From Ypsolopha sequella (Eukaryota; Arthropoda; Insecta; Lepidoptera; Ypsolophidae): DNA of 64,000 bases. Below are positions 11,761 through 21,700 of this stretch, piece after piece. Position 1 is the first letter of the stretch. Each line of letters begins with the position of its first letter. The notes under the pieces are model-generated. The model did no database searches and was not told the DNA's origin. It was given only the letters and a program-made list of their open reading frames with translations. The position numbers were made by a program, and so were the translations under genes. The stretch covers positions 18,603,221-18,667,220 of the forward strand of contig OW203986.1 of assembly GCA_934047225.1 (NCBI GenBank), given 5' to 3'.

Positions 11761-12745
11761 CATTATTGTACATAGTAATTCCAGGTTCGTGAAATTGTTA
11801 GTTGACAATATTATTAAAACTGTCACGCAAAGACGATATTTTTGATGGTCGTAGTGTCGTAGGTAAAGAATTCTGTGTAACTGGACATAATTAGACATTG
11901 GGACACTCGCGCAGTCTATTATGAAACTCAGTTCGTTCGTTTCATAAATAAGCACTCGTCTCCCGATGTCTCACATTATGTCACAGTTGCACAAAATACT
12001 ATTATAGAGGTGCTTCTTTTTTGTGTATTTCATGAAATTCACGGAAAATTTTAATAAATTTCTGGTATATGCATTTTGACTATATAATCTAGAACATTTT
12101 GAAATTGAAAAACATGTTTGCATAAATTTTGCTCGATAGAAATAATTGTTGAAATTGTTTGACGAATAGGAACCATATACAGAACTAAAAACATATATGA
12201 TATTTGAAATTTTGCTAGCTATTTTAGTTTTTTTTTATAAAAATTATAAAACTAAGGATTTTCGCTTTCGCCCTGAATCCGCCCCTCTCGCACTAAGCGT
12301 GTTTTCGCTTGGAGTGACAGTGACAAAAATTAAATTCGCATAGCCTCTTAACAACGGATTTTCTCTCCTTGTACAAGATGGACCAACTACAGTCAACGAT
12401 ATGAATATAGGTACTTACAATCAAGATCGGCCACACAATGCCAGCGTGAGCATTCACATACGGGCAAAAGATAAGTCCACATCTCATCCATTGTGTCCGA
12501 ACTTATGATTTAAGACCAAAAAGGGTAACATTAAGAATTGAACCGTAAAGATGTGATAAATTCCCTAATAAATTCATGCTATCCCGAACAATAAAAACAA
12601 TTTATGTTAGGTAGTGAAGTGAGTCACGTGTAAAAGATGGAAAAGGAAATAATCATAATTTTCACATCGAAATGTCCTCCGTTTAAGTCGTAGGCACACG
12701 TGAGGGAACTTGAACGCGTTTATTTATTAGTGAATGTTCGTTTTA
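11760..12745. other. No gene recognised
   Basis: AT-rich; the short frame at 12293-12487 (minus) has no recognisable domain. Confidence 0.4.
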
Positions 12746-12970
12746 TCAAATCAAATCAAATCAAATATTTTTATTTCGGACTAGGCCATAGGTGTTAGTA
12801 CTACAAACAACTTATTAACTATGTTAGTATTAACTAATTAGTACATATAATAAGTATTAATAACCTACCTACATATTAACATAAACTAGTTATGGACTCT
12901 GTCCATATGTACTGAGACCCAGCAGTGTCTCAGGATTGGACTATCAGTCCTGTTAGCAATATTGTTCAGG
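12746..12970 (-). repeat. Retroposon 3' end with (TTTGA)n tail
   Basis: ATCAAATCAAATCAAATCAA (12749 on) is a pentanucleotide tail, followed by TTATTTCGGACTAGGCC and about 200 bp of unique-looking 3' sequence. Read on the minus strand it ends in the tail, as a retroposed copy would. Confidence 0.5.
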
Positions 12971-13007
12971 AGACCATTTAAAAATTCATTTATCCCTTAA
13001 ATGCATG

Positions 13008-13168
13008 TCTACCGCGTAATTCTCATTTTCATCAACATCAACTTGAGATTGAAATTTGACGTGCGTGCGACGACGCCCGCCTAACATGCCATCTCTTTTG
13101 CACGCGTTGAATTTCGCATGCATTTGCTTGAAGTTGATACAAATGAGAATTACGCGGTAGAGCCCCTG
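13008..13168. mobile_element. Palindromic MITE family 4, copy 1
   Basis: TCTACCGCGTAATTCTCATT and AATGAGAATTACGCGGTAGA are perfect inverted ends. It is almost identical to 33416-33579, which implies recent movement. Confidence 0.88.
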
Positions 13169-13169
13169 G

Positions 13170-15330
13170 TCAAATGTTTTGAGAAAAATAAAAAAGGTTT
13201 TCTTTGTTTAGGGAGTAAAATCGAATATAATAAAAAAACATGATTGTCCTCAAATTTGTACCTATACAAAATGTTTATTTTTTCGATTTTTTGTTTTCTT
13301 TATCGTTCAGAACAGTTTGACACGAGTTTACCAAAAACTGTACTTTCAAAAACAAAAAATTAAATTACAATGATTTTTTTTCGCAAATACTTATTTTCAG
13401 ATTTGGACTACCTATTTTATTTGCAATTACTACAAAAATATATTTATGTACAAAAAGGAAATGAAAAAATTGTGTCCTTTTTCATTCCGATTAATTTCAT
13501 GGAATAGTCCTTCAGAAAGGCGCCACAGTAACGAAAATGTTAAAATATATTATATATTAGATATATATATAATATATTCGTTGATAAATGGGTTGTTGGA
13601 TATATCCAACACCACGGATTTAAGGGTTGGCTCCTTTAAAAATTTAAAAACTGTTAACTTAAATTAAAAAAAGGATTGAGTCACTTACTTTATGAAGCAT
13701 TTCTGAAAACGAATCCTGGCCACAGGCCTGGGGCGCTATTCCGGAGATTTCTTAAACTCAAGCTAAAAATGTACCTCGTTCACCTCTGTACTACCCAGGC
13801 GTGCGTTCATTAAATAACCCTGGGCTGGGTAGGAACACTGGGGTTGTAACGCTGAGTTTTTGAACGGGTTTCGTCGTGTGACGACACTCCAAACGTCAGT
13901 TGTCATTTTTGCATTATATTTAGTATAATAACGTTGAGAGGACCCACTCTACACAAAATTTAACGTAAATATATCAACTATAACGTTGAGAAGACCCCCT
14001 CGGTATGAAAATTAACGCCATTTCATTTACGAAAATTAACGTGAATGTCAGGTGACGTTTGAAGCCTATACGAACCTTGCGAACCCTGCTCAGAGTTGAT
14101 GTTGAAAAAGTCGACACCAGTGTAGCGACACTGTCATTTTTGAACGGTCGGTGTTGAGACGCGAGTTCATTTTTGAACGGGTTAGTGTTGCGACCCGGGT
14201 AGGAAACCCAACTCGGTGTGAGTTTATGAACGACTATCAGATAGTCGTTCATAAATTTTAACAATTTCGACAGGTTCCAACACTGACAGCAGGATAGCGT
14301 ATGCAACTTTTAAAGCGTGCTATAGAGATGGCATGAGAACCCGTGTCGCGACCCCTATAGTTTGTGAACGCGGCCGTGGGACTATAGTCCCTGTAACTAC
14401 TTTATTTTTGAACTTTAGCGTCGTTTTCGTTCTCAGTGGTTTTGTTAACAATGTGGAGTGGTTCTTTGTAGGTACTGAAATTACCCAATTTAAGATATTT
14501 CTTCTGGTTTGTTATCGTCAGACTCACCAGTAAGGGTCTAATTTCCCACAACCCAGGGAATCCTATTGTGGGGATTAGAGTTTTATAAAAGACACTTGTT
14601 AAACAACATAGCAATAGTGCATAAAATATTTTTGTATTTCTTTTTGGTTGTAAATAAACATATATATTTTTTTTAATTTCTTCTGGTAGAGACGTATTAT
14701 GTCCTTGTCCGTTTCCACTTGAAATTTCGTAGACAATGTTTCAACTTTCTTTTATTCTATCAAGTCCTTATCACTTATACTTACTCCCAGTTATTTCGCG
14801 AGCAATAATTCACAGTACTCAAATCTTTAGGTAATAAAATATACGTATAAATTGAGTATGTTCCGCAAACCAAATGTGTCACTTTTATGAGGCCTTCAAT
14901 AAGTACTCCGTGATTCATATGGGATGGCGAATAAATTTTATTGCGTATTCGATATAAATATCTTCATATTCTTCTTGTTTGGTAAACAGTACGATATGAT
15001 TGGTATGCACTCACACAAGATTGGTCCGTAACGGATTTGCCAATGAGAGGTCTTATAATGAGCATCTTTTTTTTTTTTTTGTTTAAATTTGATCAATTGG
15101 TAGAATTCAATAACTGGCACCTCACTAAGGAGCATCGATTTGGAAATAGTATTTTGCAAATAGGGCCCCGATGCCTGAGCCAATAATATGAAAAAAATGA
15201 CGATTATAGGTCATAAGTAACTGGCCAACTACAGGAAAACTACCAACAGCGATTTTTTTTTACACAAATATAAAAAATGAAATGAAATAAATGTTGTGTA
15301 TTAAAGAACCGATTGTAAAAATATAGGTAC
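13170..15330. other. Intergenic; mostly unassigned
   Basis: 13730-14340 contains repeated TTTTGAACGGGT-type and AACGTTGAGA-type words and the family 10 copy, so it may be a decayed transposon. The remainder is AT-rich. Confidence 0.4.
14271..14333. repeat. Dispersed repeat family 10, copy 1
   Basis: CAGGTTCCAACACTGACAGC then AGCGTATGCAAC and AGAGATGGCAT; inverted copy at 34828-34890. Confidence 0.65.
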
Positions 15331-15331
15331 A

Positions 15332-15547
15332 GCTTGGTTATACTTACTTGCATCCTTTTCGAGAAATCCTTATCTCCAAAACTGGTGGACCAAAAAGTAT
15401 GAAATCATGGTAATATGTGCTTACGTAAAGATTACGGGAAAAAATATAGCGATTGAGAAAATAACGAAAACAAAGTGACAAAATTCTCAAAACTGACGAA
15501 TTACGGAATCCTAGGTACGCGAGTCTGACTCGCACTTAACCGGTTTT
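15332..15547 (-). repeat. Dispersed repeat family 1, truncated reverse copy
   Basis: Ends CCTAGGTACGCGAGTCTGAC and TCGCACTTAACCGGTTTT; internal text matches 11060-11283. Confidence 0.75.
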
Positions 15548-15689
15548 TGTATTGTATTTAAGCTATTTTTTTTATTTTCAACTACAAAGAAAAATAATGT
15601 TTTTACACAATGTACGGATTCCGTCAATATAAATTGAATCTCCTTGAACATACGATTATAATTTCCCGGGATCCCAGTATAATTATTTG

Positions 15690-15935
15690 CCTCCATCCAT
15701 CCATCAGCCCGTATTTGTCCACTGCTGGACATCGGCCTCCCCCATATTACGCCAGTCTTGGCGGTCCTCAGTCATCCTCATTCAGCCGCCACCCGCAACG
15801 TCCTTCAGATCGTCAGTCCAGCGGGCACGAGGGCGGCCTACGCTACGCTTTGCTGTACGTGGTCTCTATTTCAATGCCTTACGGCCCCAACGATCATCAC
15901 GTCGGCGACAAATATGGCCATTCTTCTCAGAGCGC
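15690..15935 (-). repeat. RTE-type retroposon 3' end, reverse copy
   Basis: Begins with CCATCCATCCATCAG and GTCCACTGCTGGACATCGG, the reverse complement of the tail seen at 9835-10195, and extends about 200 bp into degenerate coding-like sequence. Confidence 0.6.
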
Positions 15936-16177
15936 GCTATTTTAAACTAAAAAAGAGTTCAGTTCTGATTAATACAAAAAAATTAGGTGCTCAATCTGAC
16001 TTTATATGCAGCCTTTTGAGGCACTGAAGTCTGATTAGTTTATTTTGAAAGTATTATTTTACTATTTTTTCTAAGACAATAAAGCAGATTCTCAAGGCTT
16101 TAATTTTAGTTTTAGTGTTGTCAAAATTTAAAATTTTCCAAAGTAATTTAGCTTGTGTTCATAACACTTAAGGACTA

Positions 16178-16469
16178 AATTAACATTATATCATTGGAGT
16201 ATAGAAACGCAGAAAGAAAAGTAAATCTGGATGTGAGGAGTGATCGGTAAATTCACGAGTTGCGTTGAGACCTGGATAGCTCAGTTGGTAGAGCAATCGC
16301 CCGGTAAGCGAGACGTCCCGGGTTTGAATCCCGGTTCAGAGCTCCTCACATCCAGATTTACTTTTCTTTCTGCGTTTCTATACTGCAATGATATAATGTA
16401 AATTTATATCTCCTTGGGATGGATAAATCGCCAAGTGTTCAAACATAGAAATTTATTTCTGTCAATAGT
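16178..16469. mobile_element. Retroposed insert carrying a tRNA-like sequence between inverted arms
   Basis: Flanked by a perfect 12-bp direct repeat ACTTAAGGACTA at 16166-16177 and 16470-16481. Arms at about 16177-16240 and 16342-16406 are near-perfect inverted repeats of about 64 bp (for example GAAACGCAGAAAGAAAAGT). A tRNA-Thr-like sequence lies between them. Confidence 0.8.
16270..16342 (+). tRNA. tRNA-Thr(GGT)-like sequence, probably not functional
   Basis: D-arm GCTC-AGTTGGTA-GAGC, anticodon stem TCGC/GCGA with loop CCGGTAA (anticodon GGT at 16303-16305), T-arm CCGGG-TTTGAAT-CCCGG. The acceptor pairs over only 5 bp (CTGGA/TTCAG), and position 33 is C instead of the invariant U. It is better read as a tRNA-derived SINE body with intact internal promoter boxes. 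Confidence 0.5.
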
Positions 16470-16669
16470 ACTTAAGGACTATTTTGCAATGAAGAAAATT
16501 TAGTTTTGACAGCACTTAAACTAAAATTAAAGCCAGAATCTGCTCAACTGTATTCTTGACTAAATGGTGTTAAGTTTGAGTAGTTTATTTTGGGCGTATT
16601 TTACCATTTTTACTAAAAAAACATACAGTCGAATTGAGAACCGCCTCCTTTTTGAAGTCGGTTAAAAAG

Positions 16670-16815
16670 GGTGTCGATTCGGTGTAGCACATCTTGACAG
16701 GACTAAACTTAAATTAGGCGATCTCTCCTTGTCTTACTGATAAATAAAGAAAAAGACAGGACGCTTAAAATAAGGTTATTGCTGCCAAATAAGTTAAGTC
16801 GTGTTACGCAGAATT
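16670..16815. mobile_element. MITE family 3, copy 1
   Basis: GGTGTCGATTCGGTGTAGCA at the left, AAGTCGTGTTACGCAGAATT at the right, and the inner block AAGACAGGACGCTTAAAATA shared with 22731-22872 and 28739-28899. Confidence 0.8.
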
Positions 16816-17235
16816 AATACTAATGTATTCTTGACTAAATGGTGTTTCTTATAAGCACTAGAACTAAGAAAGCAGATAAAAAGCCAATAATACGGGGCAT
16901 CGTGTTTATTGCAACATCATTCATCCTCACATGTTTACAACTCTTATTAATCAACCAAACAAAAACAAAACAGTGTAATAACCTTGATCTAATTCTGGTA
17001 TAAAACTTTAAATAAAATAAAATTTACCGAAGTAGGACCTAGGAATGCAACCTTAAAAAAAAAACTTACAAAAAGAAACTGCCTCTCAATTATACACGTT
17101 CTTACAACTTATTTAATAGTAGTATCACATTTAAAAAATAAATACTTATGTATATTATAAATATTTATAGTAAAAGGAATTAATATTGCTTTACAAACTA
17201 GAACTGGCAAATTGCCAATGACATACGAGGAACTA

Positions 17236-17385
17236 AAACCTCAGGGGATCTAAAAGGCCGACTTGGGTGAATCACAAAGTGATTTGAAAGTAGGATAGAG
17301 TCAGTTTTTTTCACGCATGCAAAAGAGACGGCATTAAAACAGAATCATAATGTGATTCATGCAAAATGGCCTTTTTAGAGGACCA
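17236..17385. repeat. Imperfect palindrome
   Basis: GATCTAAAAGGCC and GGTGAATCACAAAGTG at the left mirror TGTGATTCATGC and GGCCTTTTTAGAGGAC at the right. MITE-like, borders not certain. Confidence 0.4.
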
Positions 17386-17704
17386 GATACTTGATACAGG
17401 CTAAGCCGAAATCTGTTGTTATACCTCTATAGAAGCTGTTGGTAGTCCAGCTAGCCGAATCTGTGGCTTTCATCGTTATCCTGTCTCGCTCACATATCAT
17501 GCAATTAAAAGGAAAAAGCTGTTTTATGTTTATCTTATGTGACAAAATCGGCCTGTCATTCCTCCTACAGCCCAAAGATTTATCCACATTATTCGATTAT
17601 TTTCTCGCTTAAACTGTTTTATTTAATTTGAACTCAAATCTATATTCCACTTCCACTGATGTTTATTTCATCGCTGTATTTTTACAAAAACCTTTTCCAT
17701 TGCT

Positions 17705-17965
17705 CAGTGGCGTGCACAGAACTTTTTTCCGGAAAAGCAATCAGAAGGTCAAGTACTACAATAAAAAAGATATGAAATTTTTTTAATAACACTTTGAAAA
17801 AAAAAGTTTGTATGACGCCAGGGTAGGCACTGCCTTTCCCAGAGTGAATATTTTCATACAAACTTTTTTTTTTCAAAGTGGTATTTAAATTTTTTCATAT
17901 TTCTTTTATTGTCGTACTTGACCTTCTGATTGCTTTTCCGGAAAAAAGTTCTGTGCACGCCACTG
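17705..17965. mobile_element. Palindromic hAT-type MITE, 261 bp
   Basis: CAGTGGCGTGCACAGAACTT and AAGTTCTGTGCACGCCACTG are perfect inverted ends. The 8-bp target duplication CCATTGCT (17697-17704 and 17966-17973) is perfect. Confidence 0.93.
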
Positions 17966-18000
17966 CCATTGCTAGATTTTTTCTTTAAAAACAGTCTTTA

Positions 18001-18142
18001 AAAATAATATAATTTGAGAACTTTTATAGGTACAACAGAAAATTTGAAACAAAATGGGTGTCAGAAATTGTAATCAACACAATAATGACTTTTCATTGTC
18101 CTGCAAATAACATAGTCGGCCAGTAAATTCTCACATATCTGT
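18001..18142. repeat. Tandem copy A of the snurportin 3' end
   Basis: About 140 bp that matches 18171-18310 in direct orientation. It includes the bases that code for the last residues (QICENLLAD) of snurportin and the sequence just after them. In this copy the stop codon has been lost by a one-base change, and the AATAAA motif is altered too. Confidence 0.85.
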
Positions 18143-18170
18143 TTTTTCGGCTAGTGTGAAGCAATGTTTG

Positions 18171-18310
18171 AAAATAATATAATTTAAGAACTCTTATACA
18201 ACAGGAAATTTGAAACAAAATGGGTGTCAGAAATTGTGTTCAACACAATAATGACTTTTTATTATCCTGCAAATAACATTAGTCGGCCAGTAAATTCTCA
18301 CATATCTGTT
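18171..18310. repeat. Tandem copy B, containing the functional snurportin stop
   Basis: Partner of 18001-18142. It spans the real stop codon and the AATAAA signal. About 28 bp separate the two copies. Confidence 0.85.
18258..18263 (-). terminator. Candidate poly(A) signal of snurportin
   Basis: AATAAA on the minus strand, 15 nt after the snurportin stop codon. Very close to the stop, so a further downstream signal may also be used. Confidence 0.4.
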
Positions 18311-18731
18311 GACCCAGGAATTTATTTTTAGTGGTTTCGTTTTCAGTTGTTTCAGCTTCCATGGCTTTTTCTTTCTCTTTTGAAAGTTCCATCAAAGTCG
18401 ACTCTGCTTCCATTATATCTATTTCTGCATTTTTTGAAGTTTCTGTCACTGTTGATTCTGTTCCCATTTCCTTATTTTTTTCTTTTTCTGTGATTTCAAT
18501 TTTCACTTTTCTTTGCTTGTCCATCAAAGTTGACTCGGCTTCCATTTTCTGTTTTCCTACATTTGTACAAGTTTCTGTACCTACTAGTTCTGCTTCCATT
18601 TTATCTATTTCTCCATTTTTTGAAGGTTCTGTCACTGATGGTTCTGCTTCCATTTTCTCTTTTATATCCTTTTTATTTTTTTTTGTAACAACTGTTGTCG
18701 TCGTTTGGATATTTGCTGTGTTGTTGTGATT
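18279..18731 (-). CDS. SNUPN: Snurportin exon 8: repetitive charged tail and stop
   Basis: Acceptor attttcag, phase 0, 150 codons and TAA at 18281-18279. The sequence is an imperfect repeat built on KMEAE/MEAES followed by TE(P/T)SKN and Lys/Glu-rich spacers, with at least five MEAE units. It is predicted to be charged and disordered. Vertebrate snurportins have a short tail, so this is an expansion. The phase match and the shared 3' end support its inclusion; a transcript would settle it. Confidence 0.72.
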   Translation of the reverse strand, partial: NHNNTANIQTTTTVVTKKNKKDIKEKMEAEPSVTEPSKNGEIDKMEAELVGTETCTNVGKQKMEAESTLMDKQRKVKIEITEKEKNKEMGTESTVTETSKNAEIDIMEAESTLMELSKEKEKAMEAETTENETTKNKFLGQQICENLLAD

Positions 18732-21700
18732 CTGAAAATAATACTCCATTAAATCAAAACATGTCCATAAGTTTTATTAAATGTATTCTTTTATATATTT
18801 TGTTCAAGGTGTAAGAGGTCTTAGTAAAAATAAATATAGTGATATGATGCTCAAATTGATTTGATTGATTTTCAAAATTCTTTATTAAGCTAATAACATT
18901 TTTTTAAATTAACACCACCAATTGACCCACTAGTTATGTAACATTATCATATCATAACATAAGAAAATCATCTGGGATCAAAACTTCAACTTCTGATTGT
19001 ATCAGGTTTCACCATTGCTGCGGAGAATTCAGTTCCCCTGACCGTACTTCCTGGGACCGAGAAGAATGTACTATATTCTAAATATTATTACACTGCAAAC
19101 CAGAAAATATCAATTAGAAACAAATATTTGTCATAAATCCTGGCTCGACGGATTTTTCAAATATTTGTTTACTTGAAATTTGTTTATTATGGTTTATGTT
19201 TATTCTTATTGCACACAGAAAACGTAATTCTAAATTATATAATAAAAGTTATGTACAACGGCGTGCTTATCTCAATAATGAGAAATTATAATTGATCTGT
19301 TCTCGAAAGTTGATCTTTTCTAGTTTATAATGCACTGTAATAATATTTAGATATCAATGGATGGAGGTCGCTATAAAAAACATATAAACTACATTATATT
19401 ATAAGCGCAAAAAAAATCGTCGAGTTTTGCCAAATCCACATCAGACTATACTCGCACCGAGTTGGGCCATCGCCATCAGATGGTCATACATAGCGGCGGT
19501 TAAACATAAGATTGTTCCTCGGCGACGTCTCGTACGGTGATAGCGGCGCTTCATATCAGAATTCAGGGGAGACACGGATAGGGTTCCAAAAATTAAAGCT
19601 TTCAGTCAATTATTTTCAGAGCAAGGTACAGTCTTCTACAGTTCAAGCATCCTATTTGTAAACGATTTTAACGGCTATGACGGCGCAATAAGAACCCGCC
19701 ATATACGTCTCTCTGTATCCCGGGTAACGATTGGCGTAGCCAGGTAGGGCAGGATTGGGCACGGCCCCCCCAGAATACCCGGTGCCCTCCCCACCCACAA
19801 AAATTGATCAAATGTATTTAAGTTTCAACCAAGCAAGTATAAGCGTGACCAACTTAACATGAACGTGCGAATAAGGAAATTTCATATTGAAAATTCCATT
19901 TTAATAAACCATAGTTTTGAACAAAATCAGTTTTGTATCAAGCTGGCCCCTACTAGATAGAACCCCCCGTGTCCACCACCCCCTTCTCATAACAAAACCC
20001 TGGCTACGCCAATCGGCAAAATAAAACAGCTCAATATTTGGATGGGGTCAGTCTTCGTCTAAATTTATTTCCTATGAACGCATCATTGAACTGTCATCTT
20101 ACTGGAAGTTGTTACGTCATAGGTGATAAGTAGTATTTTTGTAGTTACCTCATCATCAGTGACTGACATATTGCTACTGACGGAACTTTGTCTGCATCTA
20201 CTGGTTCGAGATTTCTTCGCCATTTTCGCCTCGAACTTCTGAATGAAGTCAGCCTGGTTCTCGTAGCTGGAAGGTTTGCCGAGCATGTATGCTGAGTTCA
20301 CTGTGATATCTGAGGAATATGAGGATTTCATCAATTATTTCACATTTGCATACAGTACGTCAAATGTAGATACGCCATATTTTATGTATGGACTCCGTCA
20401 ATATACAGAATGGAAAGTTAGGCAGCCACCAGATACGTTATAGTTACAAGAAATGGGCTCTACGACACTAACCCAAACCTTTGAAGTATTTCACTTCTGC
20501 TTTCTTTCACAGATTTTGAAAAAAATGTACAGTCACCGAGAACCGCAATTTTCATAACAAAAATGTTTTTTAACCTTTCTCTTACCAATAAGGAACAAAA
20601 GTCTCTATGGGGTCAACTGAGGTCTGGTTATAAGAACTCGTAGAAAACGCAAAATAAATTATTTTCCATAAAAATAGAAAAAATGAATCTTACAATAAAA
20701 AATTGTACATTTTTTTAAAAATCTGCGAATGCAGAAGTAAAATGCAGAAGTTACAAGTCTCCTATAGCCGTTTTCTCGTATCACTGCTCCAACTTCTTCC
20801 TCTTTCTCTTTCTCTCGAAAGCTAGAATTTAGACATAATCATGTATTTAAAAGAATTGGGAAGATTTTTCTTTTAGCCTCAGTTTTAATTATCCATTCAG
20901 ATTGCAACAGGTCTACCGGTTTAGGCTTTTTAAGTTTTGCCTTGGATGGGCGGATGGATACCAAATGTGCTTTCTTATTTGGAATTTCTTATTGTTCAAC
21001 TGGAGTATACCTTCACCAAGTACTTCATTCACCATGTAAGGAAACAGCCAGCCAACCAGCGGAGTTTCTCCACCAACGTAATGTGCTCTCTTGTGGTAAA
21101 ACAGAAACCCGTCGACTAATGGATAATTATTCTCAAACGGTGGATGTTTTGATATGAATCTGAAACAAATTAAAGGTGATGCAGTGGTCTAGCGCTGGAA
21201 TGTGCAGCGGTGAAGCTTGTATTATGAACGGGCGCTGAAATTCGCAAGTTACTGGAAATTTTGAGGTTTTTCAAAAAGGCTTATACAACAAATCTAGTTC
21301 TGAACAAAGGTTCTACTACTATTTTAATTGATTATATTAATCTTAGTTTTTCGCCATTCTAAATGCGATTTTTTGAATTTTTATTATAAGAAACAATGTG
21401 TATAAAATATGAAAACTTTGCCCCTGGGCTTCATCCCCTTTTGTCCTTATAACTCCAGCTCTGACAGTTCTGATTTTATCTCCTGTAAGGGTAGGGACTA
21501 ATATCGGACTAGCTCTCCCTTACAGAAGGCACTCGTGATCCGAACGCGACGACCGACCGATACCACGAGTCCAGTGTGCCTTGGCAGGATAATAGTGGAA
21601 ATGAATTGTTAATTGTTATATTAATAATGTTTAATTAATTAAATATAAATGTTACTCTGTTATGTTATTGCAAGAGAAAAAAGGAATATAAAATGTTATG

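Larger units (their letters stand above)
16084..16544. mobile_element. Palindromic MITE family 2, copy interrupted by a 292-bp insert
   Basis: The ends AGCAGATTCTCAAGGC and AAAGCCAGAATCTGCT are inverted, with CTTTAATTTTAGTTTTAGTG/TTAAACTAAAATTAAAG arms as in the intact copies at 7110-7270 and 28574-28733. The interior is split by the insert 16178-16469. Confidence 0.8.

Noticed and set aside
18331..18729. 132-codon frame on the plus strand ([17 protein letters not shown]...)
   Set aside because: It is the mirror of the repetitive snurportin tail; Ser/Phe-rich text arises from the opposite strand of the MEAE repeats.
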